A stretch of 64,000 nucleotides of DNA, taken from NCBI RefSeq assembly GCF_021018895.1, contig NC_079373.1, positions 26,281,876-26,345,875 of the forward strand, read 5' to 3'. The DNA is from Seriola aureovittata (lineage: Eukaryota > Chordata > Actinopteri > Carangiformes > Carangidae). The position numbers and the translations under genes were made by a program. The notes under the pieces are model-generated. The model made no database searches. It saw nothing but the letters and a program-made list of their open reading frames with translations, and had not been told where the DNA came from. This document shows positions 24,967 to 46,500 of this stretch, in pieces. How positions within the stretch are numbered: position 1 is the first letter of the stretch; each line of letters begins with the position of its first letter.

Positions 24967-25691
24967 AGTGGTAATAATAGTTAATAAACATTCATAGTTT
25001 AATAGTTCAATATATGACTTTGCATAAATCACCAAAAAAAAAGGTATATAAGGCACTAAAAGACTTAATGTGACTCTGGTGTAAGCTGCTGGGTTCCTTC
25101 TCCTGCATCTTTTTACAGTTGTGGTGTGTTGTGTTTAAACAGCTGTAACTGAACATTTTTTTTTAAGTGAATGTATTTTAACCTGTTAGAACAGGTAGCT
25201 GGTAACTTGGATTCCTTTGGAGCTGGTAGTAATTTCAGGGAACTTTGGAGAAGCCATATTTACCAATAAAATGCTGTGATTTCAACAGAGCAGCTGTATT
25301 TTATAGCATTTATCAACCACAGGACAGCAGGCCTTCACTACCTTGTAAATCCTCTCTTTGTAAGTGAGCCGTATTTAAATCTCAAACATGCACCAAACTG
25401 TTTCTCAGGAGATTTTAACACCAGCTCTGGAGACTGCTGTAACTCCATCTCATCAAACTGAATATGTCTCCACTTAGTGGTGACAAACGTTACGTTTTCA
25501 TGCTGTTACAAAATTGTGTTTCATGTAATTTAGCCTTTAGCTTTGACCATTGAGTCTGTGAACAAAAGCAGTGTTTTAATGCAACATGACCGGTTTTAAA
25601 GGCTGAAATGTGTCATTGAATAAGATTCAGTCTTCTTCACTCAAACTGATGAAAAGAGAAACCACAGAGGGGGAGTTGTATTCTTATTTTC

Positions 25692-25697
25692 AATAAA
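25692..25697 (+). terminator. Distal poly(A) signal, MLKL
   Basis: AATAAA about 840 nt after the MLKL stop codon. An alternative hexamer lies at 25265-25270. Confidence 0.4.
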
Positions 25698-25924
25698 ATT
25701 TCTTATTTTAACCCAAGTTGCCATGAATTGTGGATCTTTTTATTGCTGCCAGTTTCTGTTCCCAGCCTCCTTCTCCTCTCACTGCACCCTTAAAACGAAG
25801 GTCATTTTGCTCATGATGTTACTTATCTCATCACTTTTCATGATCTGTAGTTTTCCTTTTCCACATCTTCCATTTTTTTAAATTCTAGTGTGAGTATGCG
25901 GGCAAGTTTTTGTTCTTTGACAGA

Positions 25925-26190
25925 TAATTTATTATTACGACGGAGTACTAGGACCACATGGAGGAAATAAACAACCTGAAATTTCGTGAAAAAAGTCATA
26001 ATATTATGAGAAGAAAGTGGTAATTTTAGGTTACGTGTTTTAGAGGGGAAATATCAAAGGAGCAGCAGGGTTCACCTGTATACATAATATTACTTTTATC
26101 GCAAAATCACGACTTTATTCTCATCATATCATCACTTTATTCTAGAAATTTCTGATTTCTTTTTTTCCTCAATGCGGCCCTCATACTTCT
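25925..26190. repeat. Foldback repeat rich in TAATATTATGAG / ACTTTATTCTCAT
   Basis: Left arm GTCATAATATTATGAGAA and right arm CGACTTTATTCTCATCATAT are roughly inverted. Downstream of MLKL. No coding content. Confidence 0.4.
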
Positions 26191-26380
26191 AACAGTTGCT
26201 TCTAATATTTTGTCCACATTTATTATCAATGAGAGAGGCTAACTAACAGAAGCACTTCTCTGTATAATGCAACACTGCATGATTCAACAGCACCACAAAC
26301 TGCAGCCTCTTTTATGAACATTATAAGCTTCATGGAGGAGGATTTATTGTAGGATTGATTGTTGTATTAGATTACTTTAG

Positions 26381-26411
26381 TTTTAGTTAGGTGTTCCTAA
26401 TAAACTGCCAA
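26381..26411. repeat. Short interspersed repeat family D, copy 1
   Basis: AGTTAGGTGTTCCTAATAAACTGCC. Its reverse complement recurs at 43831-43862. It resembles a common fish repeat end. Confidence 0.5.
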
Positions 26412-26939
26412 CTATGTGATGAAAAATTGAGTATCACATACAGAACATCACATCTGCAAAAACGATTTATTGTGAAGCTCTTTATTTTATATGGACAATA
26501 CTACAAAAAATACTACAATTCAAAATAATAATTGGACACTCTATTGATTCAATACAATACAAACTGTAGAAACCTGTAAAGCCTTAAATATTTTTCCTTT
26601 AATATCTTTGTTTTGTTTCATGGTATCCCTATGTATATAGATTGGTTTTCTCCTTTTGTCCTTATGAAATTCTTTTTTTAAAACTATTTTTGTTTCATCA
26701 TCCTTATTTCCTTTTAATGTATTTATTTTATTTGCATATATTGTCCATATTTTACTATGTATCTTATTTCAGAAGTTATGATTGTTTCCTCCATTTTCAA
26801 TGTTTAATTTTGCAGTAAGATGAAATGGAAAATGATTTGAATAATAAAACATTGGGGGGGGGACATCACATCAGAAGAAGAAGAAGAAGAAGAAGCAGCA
26901 GTGTTTCTGAAACAATGAGAGTGTCGTTCATCTTCGCAA

Positions 26940-27176
26940 CATACGATCTTTGGCTGTGACGTCACTGCAGGATGGGGCGGGCAGAGTGCACTGGCGCCGG
27001 GAGATTCGAGCCCTGACCGCGGTCTCGAGTTAAATAACACCGCCGTGTGAACTGGAAGTAACCCCTAATACCCCCACAACACGACCGGTTTGATCTGTCC
27101 CTTTGCCGCGGAGCCATGTTGTTACCTGCTGCGGTGTTTCAGAGCGGGATCAGCGACTGTTAAACCTTCCATACAG
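26940..27176 (+). promoter_or_regulatory. Putative promoter and non-coding exon 1 of RFWD3
   Basis: A relatively GC-rich, CpG-containing stretch with no TATA box ends in the donor-like ACAG|GTCGGT at 27176/27177. It precedes the RFWD3 start codon by about 1.5 kb, and that codon sits 1 nt after a splice acceptor (GTACAG|ATGG), so an upstream untranslated exon is required. This is the best candidate seen. Confidence 0.4.
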
Positions 27177-28274
27177 GTCGGTGTTTGCTCCTGACCGCGC
27201 TGCTGCTCCTGTGCACCCCGAGCAGAGCGCAGCCACGTCGGTTTCGCTAACGAGCTAGCCGAGCTGACTCATTTCTAAAGCTTATTTGTAGTAACAACAC
27301 GACAGTTTGTAAGAGCAGCGGATATGAATGTGCTCACCTCAGTGATATATCAATATAAGCTAATTATCGTCTGTCACAACCTCTCAAATGCTAATGCTAA
27401 CTTTAGCTCAACCGCCCGTGGTTACCAGGAGATAAAAGCAGAGGATACAAATATAATTATTTCCTTATGTCTTTCTATAACAATGCTTATATGTTGATGA
27501 GCTATATCAAAAATGAATAGGACTAAAGTTTGAACTGAGTAAAAAGAGCTGCTATTAGCTTTTATTGCCTGGAGGCCTTGGTGACCTCGGGCTGTAGTTC
27601 GGTGTTTAGCCGGAGAACGCACCACCTGGCCCCGGGGGACACACCGGGAGATATTTAGCATCACAGATAAGAGTTAGATCAATATATTTTAAAGGTTACA
27701 TGTTGGACGCTTCAGTCAGATCGTGGCAACGTTAGCTAACTGGTTAGCATAACTTTCCGGTTGTGTAACTGTTAACTTTGTGCAGCCAGGTGGGTGTCTC
27801 CACTGTGAGAACACCTGTGAAGGTAGACCACTCAACAGCGCTGTGAGCAGGTGACAAGCTGGTTATCTGTTGAAGATTTGGGAATTATCTTTGTATATGT
27901 AAGGTGCAGTTAACCCGGGCTAAATTAGTCCCAGCTCTACTTTGCAGTGGAGGATCCTGGAGCTTCAGGTGATCATAGATCATAATACCTTAAAGTGCTA
28001 CCTGAATTATTTGATAGTGACCTCATTGAACCCAAAGGCAGATTTTTGGTCTGCCCCCTGTCTGGTTGTGGTGCAGATTGTGCAGATCAGGATCGACCAA
28101 GCAGTGGTTAAAGACTGTAATGATAATCTTTATTTACATACCACATTTCCGAGGTCACAGGTCACCATGTGTGGAAACATTTAATAATACTGCAAATAAA
28201 GGTGTATAATAAATATTGCACCATACAAACAGTAATGCCAAATCAAATACCTCCATGTAAACACACAAAAAAAT

Positions 28275-28328
28275 GTATTTATTTATTTATTTATTTATTA
28301 TTATTTATTTATTTATATATAAAAATAA
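28275..28328. repeat. (TTTA)n in RFWD3 5' intron
   Basis: Short TTTA/TTAT tract between proposed exon 1 and coding exon 1 of RFWD3. Confidence 0.85.
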
Positions 28329-28636
28329 AGTTTTTAAAGGCAATTACGGAACTAGCTAAAATGTGTTTATCATCCAAAGCCCTGCCTTTCAAATGTGTGG
28401 TCACCTCAGATAACAAGTTTTGAGGAAGGAATAGCAGGCAAAGCCGCTTCTGAGGATCTCAAGTTATGAATGGGAACATATTGGGGTAGAGAGGTCACTA
28501 ATGAAGGATGGTGCAAGGCTAAAGCCATTCACGCCTTTACAGAACAAGATGGGAATTTAACCCACAGCCTTGCTGATGTGATGTGCTGTCAGAGCAGAGA
28601 CTAACAATCTAACCTCTGTTGTTTCCCACTGTACAG

Positions 28637-34989
<6,353 letters not shown>

Positions 34990-36799
34990 GCCGCTGGTTT
35001 TGATCCAGAGAAGAAGAAAACAGACACGGTCGGAGCACAACGAGAGGATCCGACTGCGCTGGAAATCAAATGCTGCTAAACTTTTATCTGTACGTTTACA
35101 CACAACAAAACAAACCAGAGGGATCAACCTGTGGAAACATTTCAAATCCTTCATTATAGCTTTTAGTTTCTTCTTCTTCTTTTTTTTTTTTTTAAACCAA
35201 ACATCCACATTGCCGCAACTGGTGACCTTTGACCTGCACAGAAAGCAAACAAAGCGTCCGTCAGGTGTAGGATAAGATGGTTTACACGAGTCTGAGGTCA
35301 AATTTTTACTAGGTTCTGATTCGCTCAGTCGGCTCACGTCCTGCTGAAGTGACGAAGGTGGAGAAGGTGATTTCCTGTCGGGCGAGAGCAGGTGTTTTCA
35401 GTCAAGATTAAAGTGAAAACTTACTGGAGGAAAACTGTCAGTCCTGCAGTGAAAGGACCGACATGCCCGTGTGCATGTTTGCACGTCGTGGCTCTTTAAC
35501 TTCACATCATGTCGACTTCACTTTGTTGCTGGTTGTTTTCAGGCTGTGCAGTTTGGCAATGAATCAACAGACTCATGGAACTTGTTTGACCTTGTGTAAT
35601 CCATCAAGTCGAGGCTGCAACCAGCTGCTCCTTTCATTATACGTTAATCAGCTGATTTACGTCTCTAACTCATGATCAGAAACAACAAAACATGAGCAGA
35701 TTGTCACATTTCAGGAGCTGGAAGCAGCAAATATTTGTCAAAATGTTTCGTCTTTAATCAAGTCCACACAGATCTTTCTAACTGCTGCATCAGAAACAGT
35801 GTCTCCATTACATAGTTCGTCCACCAGAGAGCTCTGACGTTCAGCGTTACACTGTCAAATGTTCCACTCGCCACATAACGACAACCGGATGATCAGGTTT
35901 AAGAGATCTGTATCAGAAAATCCAGTTATTGGTTGTTGCTCTGTTTTCACAGCTGTAATGAAACTGCGACGTTTCACTGAGATGGAAAACACAAATCAAG
36001 CAAGTGGCAAGAGTCTGGTATTAAATGTTTATATCATACAGAAAGAAAAAACATCAGGATTTCTACAGAGCAGCTGTTCAGTCCTGATGTGAGAACAAGT
36101 TCGTTAAAAGGTTAAAATCAGGCGAAACCATTCAGGTAAACCTTCAGGTAAAGTGAAGGAGCAAAGAGACCATCACCACCGATCATTTTACTCATCATAT
36201 CAGCTTTTGAATTGATTTCTCTGCCAATGGTGTGAGTTCATTTGCATGAAAACTACATGCAGATGAAAAAGCAGGAAGTTAATGAGAAACATGGACATGC
36301 TCTGAGGTTTGAAAATAAAAACTGATGCTATGATTTGGAAAAAGAAATACTGTCTGTGTGACTGAAAACACCAGAAGCTCGCACCAATTGCTCGTGTTAA
36401 AAAAACAGTCATGTGACGCTCAGGTTTTCCTGTTGTGATCTGAACCGATCCGTCGCCTCCAGATCCTCAAGAACTGGTTTTAAAAATCAGTTGAAGCGAC
36501 TTTGCGAGGTCGGATTTCAACAGGATCCCAGCTGAGTCACAGTCGAGCAGGACTTCACCCCCCCCCTCCTCCTGAGCGTGTTGGATTTTGTTTAGATTTT
36601 AAAGGTCACGTCTCTCAAACAGAAGGAGGCTCCACACTCGTTTCTTGTCTGATTTCAGTCTTGTTTTATTTCCACTCCCTCTGAAGCGGAACATTAAGTG
36701 CCAAAGGACTCTGCTGTTGTTGAACTTTTTACTTTTCCTGTTGTAACTTGTGTATATATGTATATTTGCTACCAACTGTTTGAGTACGACGTCAAAGTT

Positions 36800-36805
36800 A
36801 ATAAA
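36800..36805 (+). terminator. Poly(A) signal, RFWD3
   Basis: AATAAA about 1.8 kb after the RFWD3 stop. The intervening sequence holds no other recognisable gene, so a long 3' UTR is plausible. Confidence 0.4.
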
Positions 36806-38420
36806 AATTATTAGTTATTTTTAATCAAAGTTGTCAGAGTGGACTGATACTTGAACTCCCTTCAGATTTTTACTGTTTTTGTGAGAGATCTTGTGAATTT
36901 AGCATCAACGCTGCAGCTCACAATTATTTTCATTACTGATTAATGGAGAGAAATTGTCTGCAGATTAATTATTATTAATCATTATATAATGTCAGATAAT
37001 TTCTAAATTGATTATCATTAAATACTGTAAAAGTCTTTCATACAACTTTAAATGCAATAAATTTTAAATAAATTAATTCATCTTTTAAAGATAAATAAGA
37101 AATAGCATCATTAACTGACATTTCATAACATTTTAACTTTTTTGCATTTACTTGGAGATGTATTACATTTTAATGTAGCTATAATACTTGTTAAAAATAG
37201 TTTATTTATAAATAGATTATTTTGAAATTAATTTAAAGGCAATAAGGAAATTTTGTAAAGTTTTATTTTATCTTTTTTATATTTACATAGTTTTTTTCTT
37301 ACATTTTAAAGTAACTATAAGAATTGTTTAAAAAAGGTTGAATTCTAAATTGAGTATCATTAAACACTGTAAAAGTCTATCATACATTTGTACAATAAAA
37401 CATTAAAAATAAAAAAACAAAGGTTGTCATCTAGAAGAATAAATAACACTTCCATTTTATTGGTGTGTACAAAAATAAATATTTTATGGTTAATCTCTAT
37501 GGTGCTACGACTTCTTTACTCATGGATTTGTATAAACTGACCTGTTTTTATATGAGTTCTGTTTTCAAGTAAATGTTAATGACTGTATGAGCAGATATTT
37601 GATTACACTCAGTACAGATCAGTCATCATGGGATGGTTCAATCTAGAAACATATTTCTATCAAATGCACAAACCCACTGGATGCTGCTTTCAAGGTAAGC
37701 TCGTCAATGCCTACCTTTATTTCCCAGTAGTGGAAGATGTTTATGGTCAGAAACACATCTATAAAATAAAACTGAGTTTAAGGAAACGTTTTGCAGCAAA
37801 TTTTAAAATAGAAAAAGTTTATTTATTATATATTTTTGCTGCAAACCAGTGGGATGTCACATGTTAACACTGAAGTATTTTACCACAACAAAATAACCAT
37901 TTCCTTGTTCTATCATTTCCCCACCGCTGGCATAAATATAGTATGAGCTTTTCTTTAGTGATTAATCAACATAAAATTAAACTTTTCTCTGTTTTATATC
38001 ATTTTAAACTGAATTATCAGGATTTTTGGACTGTTGGTTAGAAAAAACAATTTTGATCAATGACGTGAGTCGTTTCAGTCATTTTTCAAGCAAAAAGGTA
38101 AAATATTCTCTGTTTTTTAGTTGAACTCTGAGCTTTTTTTTCTACATTTTATACAGTAAAACATTAATTTAGAACCTAATCTGCAGAATACTTGATAATA
38201 TAAATAATCATCACCTGCATCTGACACTGCTATCAATAATTTATGAATATCCAGAGTCTGATATATACTTTATTCCTCTGAGCCATGGAGTTCCATTGTT
38301 TTCTTTTATGTATTTGTTTGCTTTTAGAATAATAAGAAATGCCGGGAGAACACGTTTCCATGGTGGTTGTGTGATTGGATGACTCAGAGCATGAACCCAT
38401 ACGCACTCGTGAATTATTCA
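36806..38420. other. Intergenic, RFWD3 to GLG1
   Basis: Very AT-rich, with a family E fragment near 36906. No gene is seen. The GLG1 leader with GC-rich sequence starts after about 38440. Confidence 0.5.
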
Positions 38421-38541
38421 TGAGCTGTCCAATGCCATCTAGAAAGAAAGGGGGGGGGGGGATCCTTCTGCAACTTTACTCCTAGTTCCCATATTTCCGA
38501 CAGCTCCTGAATGCAGCAGCAGGCTGACTGGCTCTGTGAAG

Positions 38542-41500
38542 ATGGCGGACTGTATACGTGTTCCTCTGCCCCTGCTTTTGATGTGCATCTTGTCGTCTGT
38601 GCATCCACTTCGAGGAGATAACAATGCCGTCGCCAGACTTGCTGGTAATGCCGATAACCTCCCGAACCCAGCCGGAGGTCCGGGGCCGGCTGCGGTGAAC
38701 CCGGGAGCCGCTGAGAGGAACCTGGGCGCTGGGGCCTCGCTTCCTCGGAGGCGCTCTGCCGGCTGGAAGTTGGCAGAGGAGGCGGTGTGCAGGGAGGACC
38801 TGACCCGGCTTTGCCCCAAACATTCCTGGAACAATAACTTGGCGGTGTTGGAGTGTCTCCAGGACAAGAAAGAGGTAAGTTGGAGGGACGGGCTCTTGTT
38901 GTTGCAGAGAAAGAAGCAGGGTGTGACTGCTGAACGAATCCGCTAACGTTAGCTGCCAGCGTTAGCCAGTCGCTAGCCCTGGTATTGAGAGGACGTCACG
39001 CCAAATGTCGGTCAAAAAGTTGGCAATTTATGACTTATGATATCATAGTCAGTATGGCATGGATTGGAGAACAACACTGAACACATACTCAAGAGTTGCC
39101 AGGGTCCACTCTTCAGTTCGGCATAATCTAATGCTACAAATGGCGCTTTCCTTCTTTACGACTTGTAAGTTTTTGAATCGCGTCGCCTCATATTTCTTGT
39201 CTTTAACGTCTCAGCGATTTGAAGCAGCGTAGCATTGACCAACAGCAAAACAACTGGCTCACACTGAAATAAAGCCTTCCCTGCAAAACACTTATAAGCC
39301 GAATTCACCAGAAGACATATCTGTTGTAGATTAACTCTAAATCTTGCTCGGGTTGTTGTCAGTTTTTTCACTGTGCGTTAAAACGCGAGGAAGTGGTAAA
39401 TGAACAGGGCAGTTCGCAGACGCTCATAAAGCGACGCGCATCTGGACAAGCTAGCGGCTAAATGTTAAAACTGGTTCACACAAACCGCCAACCTGCAGGC
39501 GTGACACACCAGGGCAACGATTCAACAGAAGACGTTTTAGACATACTAGTAACCGGTTAACTCTGTTAACCAGGCTAGTTAACCTGAAGGCAGCTAACTA
39601 TATTAGCCGTTACTCGGCTAGCAGTCTTAGCCTGACCGAGATGTTAGCTCAGATAACCGTTACCGAGCCCTTTGCTGGTTGATGCTTGGCTTTGTGTGTA
39701 ATCCCAGTAATTACACCGTTTCATTTAAGATGATAACATAACGTTACACAGGAATAAACTGCAATGACTTGTCACTGATTATAGCCAGTTAACAGAACTT
39801 GTTACTGATGGCTGGTGTAGAAGTTGTTGTGTAGCTAACGTTAACATGAGGCAGACAGCAGTTTAAACCCATTTTGTCTGCAGAGTCTCCTTTTTTTTTT
39901 TTTTTCCCATGGGAATAATGTCAGTGGCCCGAGGCAGCACCAGGTCTGGTAGTGCAGTGAGTGTAGTAGTACCTGTGGTTGTGGGTTAGTGAATGTTGCC
40001 CTGACATGTTTAGGCAAAACATTGCCAGAAAAAGATAAAAGATACAACTCCTCCCTTTTGTTGGCACCATTGCCAGTAATGTGTCTGGATTTTTTCCAAT
40101 ACCAAACCTTGTGTAAATCAATATGCAGACTGTCCAAGCGTTACTTGCATTACAAAGCTGTAAAACAACTTAAATTAGTGAAGATGCAGTTAATGAAACA
40201 GTGATTAAATTCAGGCGTTATTTGGTTGCAGAAGCAGCAGTCAGTGTTAGGCTGCAACTAACAATTACTTTCATTTACCAACTAATAATTTAGTCAATTT
40301 ATTGTCACAAAAAATAGAGAGATGTCCACGGTTTCAGAGAGCGTGAGGTGATGTCTTCAAATGTCTCGTTTGTCTGACCAGCTTTCTAAAAGCTGAGGAT
40401 AATCAAGATATTTCAACGATATAAAACAAAGAAAAGCAGCAAATCAAGTTATAACCAGCAGGATGTGGCAATTTTGTTTTTGTAAATTAGCTACTATGAA
40501 ACATCTTCATCATCAATTAATCTGCTGATTATTTTTCAGGATAATTGATTAGTTATTTGCTCTGTAAAACATTGAAAAATGAACATAATAAACCAAAAAA
40601 ACCCAAATACATTCAGGTTACTACATGTCAGACTGGATAAAGTGGCAAATTGTCACATTGGAAATCCGAAAAATGTTTGACATTATTGCACACAATGCTT
40701 TTGATCAACTAATTGATTAATTTCCTGTTTACTTTAGCAGTAGTTTAGCACCTGCGCCACTCATTTCTTAACTAAATTTAACCCGGCTGGACTTGAAGAG
40801 CTGGCAGTTTGGTGTAGGAGGGAGGTGTTCACACTCGCACGCACAATAATCAGGGAGGCAACTGTGAACTTTCTTCCTGATGTGCAACGAGTAGCTTCCC
40901 AGCAGCTGCTTGATTTGTATGTGTTTTGATCCAACTCCGTCCAAAGGTAATAGTGTGAGAAACGGCAACGATTCCTCATCACTTACTTTCACATACTCAG
41001 CCTCACAAAGAGAGACTTGCTGGTGTTGTGAACTTGTGATTTTCGGGTCTTCTGGTTGCTTTCTGTGACCTTTTTAGGCCCGTTCAAGTGCGTCCTGAGA
41101 GATCAACCCGGGACTGTGGCAGCTGACCGCTCACTCGCTTCTTTAAGCTCATTAGCTGCTTGTCAGCAGCAGAACTACAGCAGACTGAGAGCTCTCTATA
41201 CGCTACAACAGGAGCTTACAGCAGCTAAGACAAGCCTCGGTTTGTGCCCATTATCTGCTTACTCAAAATCACAAGACAGCGTCCTCTCTGGTGGTGAAAG
41301 TCGTCCTGACACACTGAGTGTGTGTGTCGGTGTCCTTGTATAGAAAATGCAGGACAACAGCTGCTAAAGAAAATATTTATTTTAAAGAAGAAGCAGTGTA
41401 TGAAGTGAGTCCGTAAAAACTCAATTCACAAACAGCTTAATGATTAAAAAATGAATCCTGATAGTTTAAAGCTCCTTATTTTTTTTCTTCCTCTGTGTTT

Positions 41501-43373
41501 TATTTTGAAGTGTTGATCCATAAGAAGATATATTTGTGGTTTTAAGAACCAAAACCATCTCAATGTAGTTTCACATCTCCTCTCTCAGGCTTCTCTCTGG
41601 AGCTCTAGTAACAACAGGTCGGTGAGCCAATCAGAAGAGAGGAGGCTCTGAGCCTCTCTTCTGATTGGCCGACTGTTTTGAGTGATCCAATAAAAATACA
41701 GCAGATTTCAGGTAAAAACACTCAGAGAAACCAAATCCTGCAAGGTTTGGATGGTGGGTCCAGGTGGGCGGGGCTTGGTGACTGCTTTGTTGTGACATCA
41801 CAAAGTTCCAGAAGTCCTGACGGCTGGTTTTAAGGCTCAGTTTCTGAATACAGGCTGTGTGCATTTCTCTGTGGACTGAGGCTTTGATACTTTCACAGTA
41901 TTAATATAGAAGCTATTGTTAGGGTTAGTTAAGTTTCTTGTGAGGATTTGCTGCTTTTCTCAGTTTTTATATTGTTGTAATGGAATATTGTGGAGTTTTG
42001 GATAAAACTAGTATCTGACGTGGAGCAGAAATGACCTGATTACCTGTTTAGTCAATTGACAGAAAACTGGCAGCTGTTTTGATAAGGAAATCATTGTTTT
42101 CAGTTATTTTTTTAAGCATAAATGCCAGAACATTTGCCCGTTCTAACTTTTCACATGTGAGGGTTTACTGCTTGTCCTTGTAATATACGTCGAGCTGCAA
42201 TAGGTAAAATTTTTAATGGTTTCAACTTTTGAAATGTGACACTTCGCTGCTGTTCTTCGTCTTTATATTAAAGGGAACTCAGAATTTTTGGCTTTTGTGC
42301 CCCAAAAAACTAACAAACAACATGAATATGTGCTTGACGAGATTGTTGAATGATTGAATTTTATTTATTTTTTATAAACCAAATGATTAATGCATTAATT
42401 GTGAATACAATTGACCAAGTAATGGTAATGAAAATAACTTAAAATAGTCAAATTAATGTCTTTGGGTTTTGGACTGTTGCTCAGACAAAACCAGGAACTT
42501 GATTCTACTGTGAGAATTATAAAGGAGGTGTTACACCTTTTTCTGACATCGACAAATTAATTGGTAATTATATAATATTGAAAATAATTGTTACTTTCAG
42601 CCCTAATCTGGGGATTGTGGTCGCCACCTTCACCATCCTCTGATATTTTATAGACTAAACCATGGTAATACAATCAATAGATTGATTAATAATGAAAATA
42701 ATACTTAGTTGTAGCTCTAGTCGAAACACTGGATGTCACATTTTAATGCAAACAGCCACAAACAGCTGTTTCCTGGCCGATATTTGAAGCGTATGGATAA
42801 AACGGCGCCCACTGGTTGGTCTACGCCGTTATTAGTTGACAATAGTAGTTAGTGGATGAAACTCCAGTTGAAGCTCAGCGGAGGCAGATCTTGGGTGTGA
42901 CGCCCACCAGCGGCTCTGCTGTGGCGCTCGACCGCCTCCAGCGTGGAGGCCCCCGAGCCGCCCAGCTGGCAATCTGCTGCTGCCGCTTCTGTTCTCTGGT
43001 TCGAGGGTGAGATTAGTAGCTGCTTTTAGACTCGTAGCATTTTTGTGTGTCTCCGGCCTGCCCGCCCGCCCGCCTGCCCGCCGTCAGTCCTGCTGGTGGC
43101 TGTGGTTTTGTGTACGTGGTGCAGAGCCTCAGGGTCCGGAGGGAGGAGGCTCTGGAGATTGAAGACTTGGCTCCGGCCGGTTTGGATACGTGAAGCCTCC
43201 ATGTGTCTGCTTGTGGCCCCCCCCCCGTTGTACACAGTTGAAATAATTGCTAATTAGCACATTACGGCTGCAGGACATTGTCTTTCAAAAATAGACATGT
43301 TGTTGTATATTCAGCTGCTTTGTTGTACCTGTTGAGCAACACAGGGAGTGGCAGTGGTACTTCTTTGCCAAAT

Positions 43374-43466
<93 letters not shown>

Positions 43467-43467
43467 G

Positions 43468-43551
<84 letters not shown>

Positions 43552-46500
43552 GCTCTCTCTCTCTCTCCCTCTCTCTCTCTCTCTCTTTCTCTGAGCTTTG
43601 GTCCTCACTGTATCTCTGGTACCCAGGAGTCGTGTTTTACTGCCAAAGATGCAAATCTAGAAACTTAATTTACTGAACTTCAATACAGTTGAACATGACA
43701 GCTTTGGGCACTTTCTACTTTTCTTTAACAACAAATAAATATAAAGGTCGTTCTGTTTATGCCACTGTCTTTATCTGATGCATTGTTGTTCTATAATGAT
43801 GGTAGTCAGACATACACTATACAATCAGCTGGCAGTTTATTAGGAACACCTAGCTAAAACTAAAAAGATTAATCCATCAATAAATACGATTTTAAAAATG
43901 CATTTACAAAAACAGTGTAAAATTCTCTTTAAATAAACCATTTATAAATACATTAATTAATTCATGAATAAATAATAGAGTGTGAAAAACTATTTGAAAA
44001 GGCATTTGGGAATACATTCCTGGATTCAGTCTTCAATTTCCAGCTGTTTCTCCTGTTATCTAATCGATTAGTCATTTAGCCTTTCCATTTAGGCGGTCCG
44101 TGTCACTGGTGTGACATTGGTTAGCTCTCCAACCAATCAGAGAGCTTGTTACATCCCTTGGCCAATTGGGATTGTTTAGTCCTGTTTTTACCAGCACTGA
44201 AGGCCCAGAGTGTCACAGAGGAGAAACAGTCAATGACACCTAAAACAACAAAAAAAACATAATTTGTGGTTTGGTACTGACAAAAGTCTTAATTTACCCA
44301 GAATTCATTGTACCACAGTCTGGCTTAAGAAAGTCAAGAACTAAACTGTTTTGTGCAGCAGATGAATTTAGACTCGGTCTAACTGAAGTCTGATTGTTTG
44401 TGGTATCTAAGCCGCAGCCACAGTCTGTCTTTGTGAAACCAGCCCAACCCCGGTTCAGCTCGGAGGCCGTGGCTTTGCACACGGGGACAGCGTCAGGTTG
44501 AAACAGGAAAGGACCTTGAACACTATTGTCTAAAGCGTCGCTGCTGTCGCCTTCAGATTCTCCTTCGTTGGAACAGCAGCGTTCACTCACAGGAAAAACA
44601 GCTGCAGAACAAAAGTACCTAAACTCATGTCGTCAGCGGCGTCCACATAAACAACACACATCATCAATGACCCGGTTTCACTTATGATAAACAGTGTGAG
44701 AGCAGGATCTGAATTCTTCTTCCACCAGCAATTAAAGAAAAACCACCTGATATTTAAGAGCGTGTCCGAGCAGGTTTTCACTCTCAGAATCGCTGTGTCC
44801 TGATGGAGGGAACGGAAAAAACTATTTTCAGATTCACTGTGTTTATAGTGAAGCAACAATAGAGACATTTCAGCATCTCTTGGTGCTGAATCACCACGAG
44901 TGTAGTGCTGCTTTTATAGGCTTGTCTTGCATTATCCTGAACAAAGACCGAAGCTTTTAGTTCGTTTTGATACATTTATTTTGGTCCTGCGCCAAAAAGA
45001 AGAGGGAAAATAGTCCCTGGTTGCCGGGCAACATCCTTTTGTGCCCTCCGAGCATCCAGTGTTTGCGTGACAGTTCTCAGGGTTTTTGTTGACATTCATC
45101 CGAACCTGTTCAAGTGCTCGTCCAACTGCAGCTCTGCTACGGCGCTGGATGTTTTAACGCCGCCGTCACCGGCGGAGGGCTCAGCTGCTTCTCAAGAGAG
45201 ACACAAATATGAGTTTCTTCAGTCCAGTGTGACGAATGTCGACCACACACTATGAGAGGAGACTTTTTAAAGACTGGAGTCTGTCACCCTCTCACATCTA
45301 AAGAGTCAGAGTTTTTAGTTTTCACTACAGCTGCACGATGTGATTATTTTGGTAGATATTACCATTTTTTTATTGTTTTTTTAAGTTGGAATGAATGTTT
45401 TTGCATTTTATTTTCACTGAAAACAATTTAGAAATGATGATGTGATTTTTGCTGGTGTTGTACCAAACAAACATGATGCTTCATGTCTGGAGAATATGAT
45501 TGCAGCTCCTGTCATACTGTAGACCAGGGCTCTTACGGGGTCATTATCTAGATCTATCATAGATTCATATGAGATTATTTCCCATCATGCACCTGGTGGA
45601 AATTTACAGGAAGAAAAACTTGACTCATTATTATTATTAATAATAATATTAAAGTTAGTAACTCAACACTCTAACAGGCTGCGTTTGGACTTTATTTATG
45701 ATTTCCTGTTTTTATTTTGAAATGATTTCCCTTGTGTCCAGTTACCCTCGCCCCCCCCCTCTGTTTATTATCGGCCTCACACCAAACGACTCACATTCTT
45801 GCGCGTCCTCGCTCTCTATCAGCTCGGTTTGCTACTTCCTGTTTGGCGCTGGAGAAAGCTCCTTTGAACGTGACTATCTGCGTGAGCCAAGATTCAAAAC
45901 TTTCGATAAAATTAAACATGTTTGATTTTTATTGAAACTGACTTAAGAAGCTGGGACGACCACCGTTCACCCAACGATCGAGATGTCGGGAGCGCGCCGC
46001 AACTTCAGCAAAACTCACATGATGTTATTTTTTCCTACGGTGGAAATTTGTCTGTGACAGTGAAGCCACAATCACGTGAAAGGTCCTGATCTTTTGTTGT
46101 TTTGTGCGCTGACGCCGAACAGAGGTTGATTTGTTTGAGGTCTAACAAGCCACTCCCCATGAATCCACAGAGTGTGGTCAGCTTATCACTTTATCACAGG
46201 TACACGTGGGTAACCTGAGAAAAACACACCCGTAATCTTATTAAGAGGCGCGCGTGTGTGTGTGTGTGTGTGTGCAGCTAATTTGGTGTTTCCTGTTTTG
46301 AAGCTTTCTCCTGCTCCTTCTGTTTGATTTCACAGTTTGATGAAACATTGGCGTCACAAGCTCCTCTCAGTCTTTTCTGTGTGTCGTCGGTGGCGGTGAA
46401 AGCGTGCACATCTGTCGCACACCTGACCTGAACGCTGCCCTATCCGGCTGTTTGGTAGGAAGGAGAGAGGGAAAAAAAAAAGCACACAAAGCAGTTTCCT

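Noticed and set aside
41056..41343. 95-codon frame in GLG1 intron 1.
   Set aside because: No domain, no splice context, and it lies in a repeat-rich region.
43285..43676. Ser/Leu-rich plus-strand and Arg/Glu-rich minus-strand frames.
   Set aside because: Artefacts of the (CT)n tract.
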